Below, piece after piece: positions 26,969-35,674 of a DNA stretch of 64,000 nt. A model generated the notes under the pieces. That model did not search any database, was not told the DNA's origin, and saw only the letters and a program-made list of their open reading frames with translations. The stretch's first letter is position 1. Each line of letters starts with the position of its first letter. The position numbers and the translations under genes are program-made. This DNA comes from Pichia kudriavzevii. Lineage: Eukaryota; Ascomycota; Pichiomycetes; Pichiales; Pichiaceae. Location of the stretch: contig NC_042509.1 of assembly GCF_003054445.1 (NCBI RefSeq), positions 62,001 to 126,000 on the forward strand, read 5' to 3'.

Positions 26969-29818
26969 ATGTCGAACCCCGGAAAGAAAAAGGGGAGGTC
27001 CACCTCTTGTTATCTCTGTCAAAAGAGAAAACAAAAGTGTGACCAACGACTCCCCTCGTGTACAAACTGTCTCAAGTCAAAATCTGAATGCATCAAGCCA
27101 GAACGGTATGGGGAGAACCAGCCAAGCAACTCTAACGACGAATACACCAAGTTTTTGGAGAAAAAGATCAGACAGTTGGAGAAAATGTTGGACTTGAAGG
27201 TGAAGAACAAACTCAATGATGTGAAGTTGAACAACAGCAAACTGACCCAAAATGACGAGAAAATATTGAACTATAAGAAAATAGGTATGCACATCGACTA
27301 CAGCAATGGTAGAAACAATAACAGTGGCAACGCCGGCAGCCGAAACAGCAACGACAGTAGCAGCAGTGGGGCAGATGATAACGGCGATAATAATATTAAT
27401 GAGATCTTCGATATAGTGAGTCAGAATTTCGACACTTTTATGAATATAAACACCTATTCGTTCCAAAATTCAATAATATCGAAATTCCATTTACAAGAGA
27501 TGATCAAAATCGACCCCGTTTTGAAGATCGATAGCAAACTATCGGAAAACTTGACTAGTTTATATTTCAAGATGATGCAATATAAGTTTCCCCTACTTGA
27601 TGAGGTGGAAATCACAAACTTTAATCGAAATTACCAAAATAACAAGGTTCTCCAGAACGATCTAAATAATTGCTATTTCCAATGTTCGAGGCTTTTCTTC
27701 ATCTATTCCTTGTCTGCCTTGCTATTCAAATCAACGGGAAAGTATAAAGGCCCAAACCCCTTTAATTTTTTTTCAGCTGGCTTGAGGTTCTTCATTTTGT
27801 TGTCAAACAATATCAACCAATTGGATAAAATTGAATTGTTGATTCTAATGTGTATGTTTTTGATTCGAGCAGACAAAAATTCAAACAATATCTATCTCAT
27901 AATCACAGAAATCATGAATAACTGCATCAATTTGAACCTACATAAATCTTCAACTTACTTGAATATAAACCCCCTCGTGAAGGATCTTAGAATGAGGAAG
28001 TTTTGGTGCGCTTATATACTCGAGAGATCGATCTTGATTACAATTTCAAAACCTTTCATTCTATCCGAATCCGAGATTGACGACAACATTCCTTTATTTG
28101 ACTATGAGCCTTCGAAATTCTCTAAAAAGGGGAAAGTGTTTTTCATCAACCAGTCAATCAAAATCAAGCGATTGGAATCTAAATTTTCTGAGGATTTGTT
28201 ACTACTGCTCCCTTCCAAATCCATATCAAAGAACCAACTAGCAAAGGTCGAATCCTATTTCCAAGAATTACAAAATTGGAGAATCGAATGCAAAGGATTC
28301 AATAGCAATGGTATAGAAAATCAAACCCTATTGTTCTACTACTATAAAGCGATTAGAAATTTGATCCAACCTTATCTTGAACTTTTGGATCCAAACGATA
28401 GGTTGTTCAAGGAATGTCAGGCAGCTGCTGGTCAGATATGTCAATCCATTAAAAACTATCATTCAAAAACCTACCATGGCTTTTCGATACTTAACATTCA
28501 TATAGTTTTCATTGCTGGGATCACCTTGGTGTATTGTCTTTGGTTACAAAGAAATAGAGATGATATGAGAAGAAAATTACTGGGTGATGATAAGAAACAT
28601 ACAAGACCAACAGTTAGTGAAGATTTATTTCGTGGCTTGGATGACTTGCGAGCTTGCTCTATCAGTTTGTACACAATGAGTGAACGTACCAAATTTGCCT
28701 TGTCCTTCCGTGATATATTTGAAGAAATCATGAACGCAACAATTGGTAATTACATCTTAAGATGTGGTCCGGATTCTTCGGAAATCCTTTACAGAGGTTC
28801 AGGCTTACCTCCTGCGATTTTCAGGAAACCACTCAAACATTTTCAAATTGAATCGAACTATTTGGACAAGTCCGACGATGACAAACTAGAAGATGAAGAG
28901 AGGTTAAGAAGGAGAGGCCACTTAAAAAGATCAGCCATACCTAAAGGTTTATCACATTTACTATTACATCCACCAGGGCTAGAGGACCTGAAGCATGATT
29001 CGATGAGGGATGAAAGCGTAAATAGAGATGATTTGGCTTCTAGTTCAAAGTCAAATTCTAGAATCTTACCTCCTCCAATCACTTTACCTATACCAAAGCA
29101 ACAGCGATTATCAACATCTTTAACATCAAATGACTCCAATCTGGCCAGAAAATACTCACAGATCCATGATGTCGCTGACGCAAATTCAAGCTTGTTATCA
29201 TCCAATTCACCAAACAGCCGACATGATTTGCTAAAAACACCTTCTGTTTCTTCAGATCTATCGTCGACATCCACAATTTCAAATATTTATAAGAAGTTTA
29301 AACCATCACCTAGGATCGAATTACAACAATTACAAGAGCAGCAACATCAACATCAACAGCTACAACGACAACATATGCAACAGGTAAATCACGTACACCA
29401 AGTACAACAAGCACAACAAGTACACCAGCAACAACAGCAACAGCAGCAACAACAACAAATACAACACCACTACTACAACCAGCAGGATAACCCCGACAGT
29501 TTGAGTGGCTCATTGCCGTTCGTTGGTGGTACCAATGAAATGATCACAAATATATCAACTTGGACTGAAGAGAGTGGTCAGCAAACAGGATTACCCAAGG
29601 GTGATTCCACAAATTTAGACATTAATTTGGATATAAACAGTTTGCAACAGTTAACTAATAACAATTTCCAAGATAGTTCAATCCAAAATACAAACTTAGA
29701 CTCAATACAGGGGAGTTCATTACAGAATGGGGTCACTGACACCTTTAATTCTTTGTTTGATGTTGTGGGTAACGACGATTTTTGGGGATTATCAAGAGAT
29801 TTTGGGTTCATGCCCTAG
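26969..29818 (+). CDS. Zn2Cys6 fungal transcription factor
   Basis: The 949-residue product starts with a Zn(II)2Cys6 cluster, Cys at 14, 17, 24, 31, 34 and 41 (CX2CX6CX6CX2CX6C), followed by a linker and a short coiled coil (about 60-80, FLEKKIRQLEKMLDLK), the usual dimerisation element. The centre (about 170-620) fits the fungal-specific regulatory domain (MRKFWCAYILERSI). The C-terminal third is Ser/Asn-rich with a Gln/His tract (about 790-840) and an acidic, Asp/Phe-containing end (FNSLFDVVGNDDFWGL) resembling an activation domain. The target pathway cannot be told from sequence, so no gene name is given. Confidence 0.9.
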   Translation: MSNPGKKKGRSTSCYLCQKRKQKCDQRLPSCTNCLKSKSECIKPERYGENQPSNSNDEYTKFLEKKIRQLEKMLDLKVKNKLNDVKLNNSKLTQNDEKILNYKKIGMHIDYSNGRNNNSGNAGSRNSNDSSSSGADDNGDNNINEIFDIVSQNFDTFMNINTYSFQNSIISKFHLQEMIKIDPVLKIDSKLSENLTSLYFKMMQYKFPLLDEVEITNFNRNYQNNKVLQNDLNNCYFQCSRLFFIYSLSALLFKSTGKYKGPNPFNFFSAGLRFFILLSNNINQLDKIELLILMCMFLIRADKNSNNIYLIITEIMNNCINLNLHKSSTYLNINPLVKDLRMRKFWCAYILERSILITISKPFILSESEIDDNIPLFDYEPSKFSKKGKVFFINQSIKIKRLESKFSEDLLLLLPSKSISKNQLAKVESYFQELQNWRIECKGFNSNGIENQTLLFYYYKAIRNLIQPYLELLDPNDRLFKECQAAAGQICQSIKNYHSKTYHGFSILNIHIVFIAGITLVYCLWLQRNRDDMRRKLLGDDKKHTRPTVSEDLFRGLDDLRACSISLYTMSERTKFALSFRDIFEEIMNATIGNYILRCGPDSSEILYRGSGLPPAIFRKPLKHFQIESNYLDKSDDDKLEDEERLRRRGHLKRSAIPKGLSHLLLHPPGLEDLKHDSMRDESVNRDDLASSSKSNSRILPPPITLPIPKQQRLSTSLTSNDSNLARKYSQIHDVADANSSLLSSNSPNSRHDLLKTPSVSSDLSSTSTISNIYKKFKPSPRIELQQLQEQQHQHQQLQRQHMQQVNHVHQVQQAQQVHQQQQQQQQQQQIQHHYYNQQDNPDSLSGSLPFVGGTNEMITNISTWTEESGQQTGLPKGDSTNLDINLDINSLQQLTNNNFQDSSIQNTNLDSIQGSSLQNGVTDTFNSLFDVVGNDDFWGLSRDFGFMP
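29421..29466. repeat. CAR-type glutamine tract in the Zn2Cys6 gene
   Basis: Mixed CAA/CAG codons encode about eleven Gln within a broader Gln/His region from about 29330. Codon mixing suggests an older, selected tract. Confidence 0.85.
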
Positions 29819-29914
29819 GAGAGACTTTTATCATGTATTATATATGTTTATTTAGATTTTAAACACCATGTTAAACAGTAGCTTTTAGTTGTGTCTAACT
29901 TTTCATACTGCTCC

Positions 29915-30628
29915 TTATCTCGTTTCGACAACTCTCCAAATGACACCATTCATTTCAATTTCATCATGTAGTTTGAAGAGGCTGGTGTCACCATTCAGTT
30001 CAGGCCAGATACTTTTTGGCCCATGCAAAATCAAGTCCTTATCTTTAAATTTTCTGATAACACCTTCTGACTTGTTCGTCTTGTCGTAATAAACTCCTTG
30101 AATCCAATGTCCATATTTAACAATCCTACCTACATGCACGCTCTTGTTGTCCACAATGCTACCTTCAATTGTCTCCAAAACAACAAAGTCAACTTCATTC
30201 GCACCGTAGTCTTTACCAATGTAAACTAAATCCCCACACAACGGATCACAAGTTATCCATTTCTCCTTGTATTCCTGTACGTCTCCATTGGCAGGATTGG
30301 CCATTTTTCCTTTCTCGATTCGAATGCCGTTCATGCGTTCTGTTTCGTTACTGGAATCACTGAATTCTCCAAGATCGACTGATGGTTTTTGGCCAGTTCT
30401 GATAAATTGTGAATCTAGGAAATCATGATTGAATTCAATGACTTGCTTACTCTCATGCCTACTCTCATGTTCAATCTCATGGCCGGCAAAGAACCAATCG
30501 AATCCTCCAGTCTTTAGCTCTCTGACGTCAACAAACAATCCATTAGGGGAAGTGATTACAACCGTTATGGTTGGTTCGCATTCTTCGCCATCTGCCCATT
30601 GAATGGAATGTCTTGTCGATACCGACAT
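29915..30628 (-). CDS. HRI1: HRI1-like conserved protein
   Basis: The 237-residue product resembles S. cerevisiae Hri1 (244): an N-terminal beta-rich half (TITVVITSPNGLFVDVREL, FDWFFAGHE), the central WITCDP...VLETIEGSIVD, then GRIVKYGHWIQGVYYDK and the C-terminal NGVIWRVVE, which matches NGLNWEVIE. Hri1 has two similar beta-barrel halves and was found to interact with Hrr25 and Sec72; its function is unclear. The frame continues upstream to a TTG at 30676, but the ATG at 30628 fits the family N-terminus. It converges on the Zn2Cys6 gene, with stops 96 bp apart. Confidence 0.85.
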   Translation of the reverse strand: MSVSTRHSIQWADGEECEPTITVVITSPNGLFVDVRELKTGGFDWFFAGHEIEHESRHESKQVIEFNHDFLDSQFIRTGQKPSVDLGEFSDSSNETERMNGIRIEKGKMANPANGDVQEYKEKWITCDPLCGDLVYIGKDYGANEVDFVVLETIEGSIVDNKSVHVGRIVKYGHWIQGVYYDKTNKSEGVIRKFKDKDLILHGPKSIWPELNGDTSLFKLHDEIEMNGVIWRVVETR

Positions 30629-30838
30629 GATTGGAAGATGGTAGAGGAGTAAAGTGGTCGGTACATCTGTATGCAAAAAAAAAAATCTATACCGCTTTAA
30701 TGTTTAAGTCGTGAATATAAATTAAAATATATATATATGAAAAAATGTGTGTGTATATATGTAAGAAAAAAAAATAATTAAAGATAATAATAAATATGTT
30801 GTGAAAAGATAATTTTGTTTTCAAATGATTCTATAAAA

Positions 30839-33055
30839 TCAAACAATTGTATGATGATGACCTGGATCGTTAACTGTATGCCCATCTTTATCAATTGTGC
30901 AGTACTTGATATCGCTGAACCATTCGTCATTCAAGATATCCTGCATTGTTGCACGTTTACTAACATCAACTGATAACATTCGTGAAATAATTGGACGTGA
31001 TGCATGCGGCAGTAATCTCATAAGTCTATAAGGTCCATGGATCTGTTTGCTAGTTTTCGTAAGTGCACGTCGTTCGGGGGTATCTGAAGTACCTTCATGA
31101 TGATGATGGTGATGCTGCTTTTCGTGTTCTTGGCCTGGTTGTTGCGGTTGTTGTTGCGGTTGTTGTTGCGGTTGTTGTTGCGGTTGTTGTTGCGGTTGTT
31201 GTTGCGGTTGTTCATCTTGATCTTGTTGCTGTGGAGTAGTTTCGGGTTTCTGTATTTGTTGGGAAGATTCAGGTTGTGGTTGCTGTTTAGTAGTTTCAGG
31301 CTGTTGGGTCTGCTGAGGATTCTCATACTGCATCTGTTTTTCAGATTGTGCCTCTTCATCAATCTTGATATTTTCAACTTTTTCTGTAAGAGCCTTAACA
31401 TTGGAATCCTCCTTATGTTGGTCTTTTCCTTCATGTACTTCACCTTCATTGGCCTTACTCTGTAGTTGTTCTTGCTTCATTTTTTCAATCTTCTTGCGTC
31501 TTTCAAGTAGCAGTTCTTTATGTTTCCTTGCACTTTCGACATAATCATGGGGTTGGTCATCCTCCATACAATAGAGGTTGAAACTAGGATCTTCTTGTTT
31601 AGGGGCCTTCCAGGGGAACCTTCTCAACGTCATACAGCAATATATAATGGCAATTGACCATATATCCACAAACCGAGGATCATAATTGGAGGTGCTTGTC
31701 AAAACTTCAGGAGCTAGATATGGGTCGGAACCAACAATTCCATGGGCCATCACAATGTCATCTTCAAATGGATACTTGAAAACAACGGCAGAGCCAAAGT
31801 CAATAAGTTTGACAATTCCATCTTTGGTAACGACACAATTATCCAATTTCAAATCTCGATGTGCCAAACCAACCGAGTGTAAATAACTGACACCTAATGT
31901 GATTTGTTTAAAGCAGCAGTTAATTTCGGATCTAGTCATTTGACCAGACATGACAACTGCAAAGAAATCAATAGGTGCATATTCCATAACTTCAAAGAAA
32001 TGATTATTTTCATTGATTATATCTAAAGTTTGAATAATATTAGGATGATGTAATGTTGAACCAATACAAAACTCGGCGGTACATTTCTTGGCGTAATCCT
32101 TAACCGATTCATTTGGTCTTCTTGCAACGAATTCCTTAACGGCAAATGTAACACCATCACTCTCCCTCACAATCAATCGAACCGACCCTCCAGCTCCAGA
32201 ACCTAAAACTTTACCCAATTTCCCATATTTTTTCGTTACTGATCCTTCCAAATCATCCCAAAATTTCTGATCGGTTTTCACAATCATATTGTTATTTGCA
32301 TCATGGGTGAAAGTAGGAGTCGAGGGCTGAGTGGAAAATTTTTGTTGTTCTGCCTTATTCATGGTTGATAAACTAGGGTTTGAACTATTTCTCCTTACAT
32401 TTTGGGGTTTCCTTAAATAGGAGCTAGAGTTTGGGGGGTTTAAACTTGTTAAATTCAAATGTGAATCATTTGTTCTTCTTGCAGGCCTAAAGAACTTCTT
32501 CAATTGTACCATTGACCCATTCTTACCACCGTGGGAATGTTGAGGCGATGCCAAGCTACCATGGCCATGACCATGGCCATGATAATTGTCATCGGACATA
32601 ATTGATGATTGTGACTCATTTGAATGGGACCTCCGTATACTCAAGCCGAAAAACGATCTCTTTGAAGAGGAATGTGAGTGATTCATTGGGGTACTGTTGA
32701 GATGATGATTCTGATTATTGTTTAAACTGTTGTTCAAGGTGGAAATTGCCAAGGGAGATGAAGGGGATGCAATTGCACTAGTAGTGGCACTAGGATGATT
32801 ATATTGGGTATTCTGGTTGATATTGATACCGCCCGCATTGACGGTATCCTGCGAATGCACCACTGGATCCAATGGACGATGACGAGGAGAAGAAGCTCCT
32901 AATGACAGGGACAACGATGACGGGGATCGAGATTCATGGGTCCCGGAGTGGTTGACGTTGCCATTGACGCTTGTGTTCTTGTTACCCTTATTCCCATGAT
33001 GGTGCGTTTCCTCATGTAACTTATGGGCCAAGCTTGAAAAACCTAGTCTGGGCAT
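30839..33055 (-). CDS. HRK1: HRK1, Npr1/Hal5-family kinase regulating Pma1
   Basis: The 738-residue product (S. cerevisiae Hrk1, 759) has a long Ser/His/Asn-rich N-terminal region, then a kinase domain from about 275: GSGAGGSVR, FAVKEF, HRDLKLDN (about 395), DFGSAVVF and SDPYLAPE. After the conserved PHDYVESARKHKELLLERR comes a roughly 150-residue low-complexity insertion rich in Gln, Pro and Glu, then GPYRLMRLLPHASRPIISRM and the terminal PGHHHTIV. S. cerevisiae Hrk1 has the same insertion site and nearly the same C-terminus. Hrk1 stimulates the plasma membrane H+-ATPase and acts in weak-acid tolerance. Confidence 0.93.
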   Translation of the reverse strand: MPRLGFSSLAHKLHEETHHHGNKGNKNTSVNGNVNHSGTHESRSPSSLSLSLGASSPRHRPLDPVVHSQDTVNAGGININQNTQYNHPSATTSAIASPSSPLAISTLNNSLNNNQNHHLNSTPMNHSHSSSKRSFFGLSIRRSHSNESQSSIMSDDNYHGHGHGHGSLASPQHSHGGKNGSMVQLKKFFRPARRTNDSHLNLTSLNPPNSSSYLRKPQNVRRNSSNPSLSTMNKAEQQKFSTQPSTPTFTHDANNNMIVKTDQKFWDDLEGSVTKKYGKLGKVLGSGAGGSVRLIVRESDGVTFAVKEFVARRPNESVKDYAKKCTAEFCIGSTLHHPNIIQTLDIINENNHFFEVMEYAPIDFFAVVMSGQMTRSEINCCFKQITLGVSYLHSVGLAHRDLKLDNCVVTKDGIVKLIDFGSAVVFKYPFEDDIVMAHGIVGSDPYLAPEVLTSTSNYDPRFVDIWSIAIIYCCMTLRRFPWKAPKQEDPSFNLYCMEDDQPHDYVESARKHKELLLERRKKIEKMKQEQLQSKANEGEVHEGKDQHKEDSNVKALTEKVENIKIDEEAQSEKQMQYENPQQTQQPETTKQQPQPESSQQIQKPETTPQQQDQDEQPQQQPQQQPQQQPQQQPQQQPQQPGQEHEKQHHHHHHEGTSDTPERRALTKTSKQIHGPYRLMRLLPHASRPIISRMLSVDVSKRATMQDILNDEWFSDIKYCTIDKDGHTVNDPGHHHTIV
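31138..31209. repeat. 12-bp minisatellite encoding QPQQ units in HRK1
   Basis: About six head-to-tail copies of GGTTGTTGTTGC (plus strand) encode repeating Gln-Pro-Gln-Gln in the HRK1 insertion. Near-identical copies suggest recent expansion and strain-to-strain length variation. Confidence 0.9.
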
Positions 33056-34024
33056 CCTTAATGTAGAAAATTAATCTCTCTCTCTATCTCTCCAAAGGTA
33101 TTGCTCTATAAATGACGGAATAATGGTTGGCTCTAGTATAATCTGGCCTCTATTTGCGTCTTGTAACTGGAATGCGCCCTTGGAATACCTCCTCAAAGAT
33201 CTTCCTACCGATTCAAAATATACACTGGTATAGGTACAATCGGTTCCTGTCGATAAACAACTACAACGTCAACTAAAACCTACATTCTAAAGAGAACATC
33301 AACCAACCAACCTTGCGATAAATACGTTCATTGGTTGACTCGGTCACAGCCCTGGAGTGGAGTCTTGCGAGGATTTCATGTTTTTTTTTTTTTTTAGTTT
33401 TTTTTTTTTTGGTTTTTTTTTGGTTTTTTTTTCCCTCTCTCGTTCAAACGTGAAATTTCAGCCCCAATGACAACGCTGTTAATGGGAAGCCCGTTCTGGA
33501 CCCTCTGCACTTGGCCTTTCCCTCCCTTCTCCCTTCCCCCTTCCCCCTCCATTTAAATCCCACTGTTTCTCTCACCACTACTAGTTCCTTCTTGGTTACA
33601 TTTTTACTGTATACTATTGAATCTAGTAGAAAATCCAATACAATATCAAATACAATATCAAATACAATACCTTCTACACTGTAGTATCCTGTACATCCGA
33701 TGCCGCAATAAACAAGATACTGCTATGGAATTTGGCCTGTGGGAGTCCTAACCTTCTCCCCCGCGTGGTTATTGGATCTTGACGGGTCTTGCGGGATTGC
33801 CCTCTCAAATTCGCTCATTGGGGCCCCTCGGAAACAGAAATGGCTCAAGGACAAATTTAAACAACCACCCGGCAGCGACGCGTCTCTCGTGTTGTTTGTC
33901 TCACAGAAGGTGGTGCAGATTAGGGTGGCCACTGTAACGAGACTTTAAATGTTGTTCTACACAAAGGACACAAAGATACAAAAACACAAACAAAAACACA
34001 AACAAAGACACAAAAACACGACCA
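33056..34024. other. Long HRK1 promoter region
   Basis: About 970 bp. Contains T tracts split by single G or A (33381-33432), three short CAATATCAAATA-type repeats (33639-33672), a locally GC-richer block (33730-33900, with ACGCGT at 33878-33883), and an ACACAAA simple repeat (33958-34022). Open frames on both strands at 33723-33948 overlap each other and show no recognisable family. Confidence 0.5.
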
Positions 34025-35305
34025 TTATGGTGAGGGGACGGCTCTCTCTGTTGGATCCCGTCCGTACCAGACATGCCATGCGCCGTATTTGCGCCGCATC
34101 TCAAGATCAACAGCACTGAACCTTTCCTCCGTGGCATTCTCCAAGACCCTCTTGACGAGTATTGCAGACGCCACGTTGTAATAGTGGACTCCAAAGGAGA
34201 GCTTCCGGCTCACAATGGGGAACACCTCAATCAAGTGTCCATACTCGCCAAAATCTCTCTTGATCTCTTTAGGATCAATATCGAGATTGTGCTTGACCGT
34301 AGTATGGCACTCGGATACAAGACTAAGGTGGCCATTCTTCCTGGTGAAGGAATGACTTCTTGGCCCCCTATTGTAGGCCTTCTCCTCTATGGGTCTCTTG
34401 AACACGAGCACCCTTCGTGCCCGTTCTGCACCCCCCATGGCCTGTTGGAGTTGTCGTCTCCCCAACTGGATTTGTTGGCCTTTGTTTCCCCCCTCATCAA
34501 CATCCTCATCAACATCAGGCATCCATAGAGTATTGAGAGAATCTCCATTCACTTTAAACATGTCACTCTTTGAGTATCGATAGAAACTCATTGCGTCCTC
34601 ATTACAAGTGAAGTATAGAAATACTGAAACTTTACTCCAATCGGTTCTTTCCTCTGTTTGGTAGAGACTGTCGTCGTTATAGAAATGACGTTGTTGATCC
34701 CTAAGAACCAATTCTACCTTCTCTAATGGCCCACCATATATCTGACTTAGTAATGACGATATACTAAGTGGTTTTCCAATTTGTGTGATTGCAACAATTT
34801 TGAATGTTGTGTCTGGTAATATATAGTAGCAGGAAGGAGAATTTGCTATTTTACTACAGCTTTTCTCCATTATATTATTCTTTGGCTGTAGGACTTTGCC
34901 CTTCCTTAGCAGGTCTTCTCTGCTACCCTTGATCTGACATGGTTCATGAATATGGCCATGATCATTGTGGTCCTTTGTATGCTTTGATTGGTCTCCTAGG
35001 CTTGGTTCTTGGGGGAACAACAACGTTTTTGCCAGTTCTCGGAAACTGAAACGTTCATCACCCGTACTCTTTGGATAATGATCAAGGATTGGTCTCTCCT
35101 GGCTCGTATGACCATCTTCTGTATCATGGAAACACCCATGACGGGCATGTTGATGCCAACAATGACGAAATGTATAGCTAGAATTATGATAACGACAACC
35201 ATCACAAGCTTGTGCTTGGCTGACACCACAGACTGTTGCAGCAATATCAGCTTCTCTTAAACTTAAACGTCCTCCAGTGTCTCTCTCACTCCCATGATGC
35301 TGCAT
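34025..35305 (-). CDS. Protein with two RRM-like segments, unnamed
   Basis: A 426-residue frame from the first ATG; the open frame continues 33 codons upstream without ATG. The N-terminal third is unusually His/Cys-rich (CDGCRYHNSSYTFRHCWHQH) with no canonical zinc-finger spacing. The rest suggests two divergent RRM folds: about 180-280 (FKIVAITQIG as RNP2-like, KVSVFLYFTCNEDAMSFYRY as RNP1-like, FKVNG), and about 310-405 (RRVLVFKRPI, then YGHLIEVFPIVSRKLSFGVH). These are typical of RNA-binding proteins, so RNA binding is likely but not certain. I could not assign an orthologue. A missed 5' exon is possible. Confidence 0.7.
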   Translation of the reverse strand: MQHHGSERDTGGRLSLREADIAATVCGVSQAQACDGCRYHNSSYTFRHCWHQHARHGCFHDTEDGHTSQERPILDHYPKSTGDERFSFRELAKTLLFPQEPSLGDQSKHTKDHNDHGHIHEPCQIKGSREDLLRKGKVLQPKNNIMEKSCSKIANSPSCYYILPDTTFKIVAITQIGKPLSISSLLSQIYGGPLEKVELVLRDQQRHFYNDDSLYQTEERTDWSKVSVFLYFTCNEDAMSFYRYSKSDMFKVNGDSLNTLWMPDVDEDVDEGGNKGQQIQLGRRQLQQAMGGAERARRVLVFKRPIEEKAYNRGPRSHSFTRKNGHLSLVSECHTTVKHNLDIDPKEIKRDFGEYGHLIEVFPIVSRKLSFGVHYYNVASAILVKRVLENATEERFSAVDLEMRRKYGAWHVWYGRDPTERAVPSP

Positions 35306-35674
35306 TTCTGTTATTGTGACCACTAGTATGCCTTCTTTTTTATTGCTTGGTTTTGTTGCAGTTGTAGCTTTTAGTTGGCCCTCTTGGTAGCAATGACTTG
35401 TCAATCAAATTGATTATAATACGACCGCTATAAATACGGCTATAAAATATACAACCAAGTGAATATTGATATCACAAACTTGGGACGGTATATATATATA
35501 TATGTATGTATAAATACAGAAGTATATAGAAGTGTATGTGTGGTCGTCAATAAGCAACACACTGGGTGTGCCCATATGCTAATGAATAAGAATTCCTAGG
35601 GGAACAACCATTCTCAAAGAGGCAACACTTGGAACCCTCTCCATGCAGGAGTGAGGAGAAGAAGAACTTTACAT
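35306..35674. other. Intergene between the RRM-like gene and PUS7
   Basis: Promoter DNA of the RRM-like gene and 3' region of PUS7. Contains a TATATATATATA stretch near 35493. No gene seen. Confidence 0.5.

Noticed and set aside
33723-33948. Paired frames on both strands in the HRK1 upstream region
   Set aside because: They overlap each other, have no family and probably reflect locally higher GC content.
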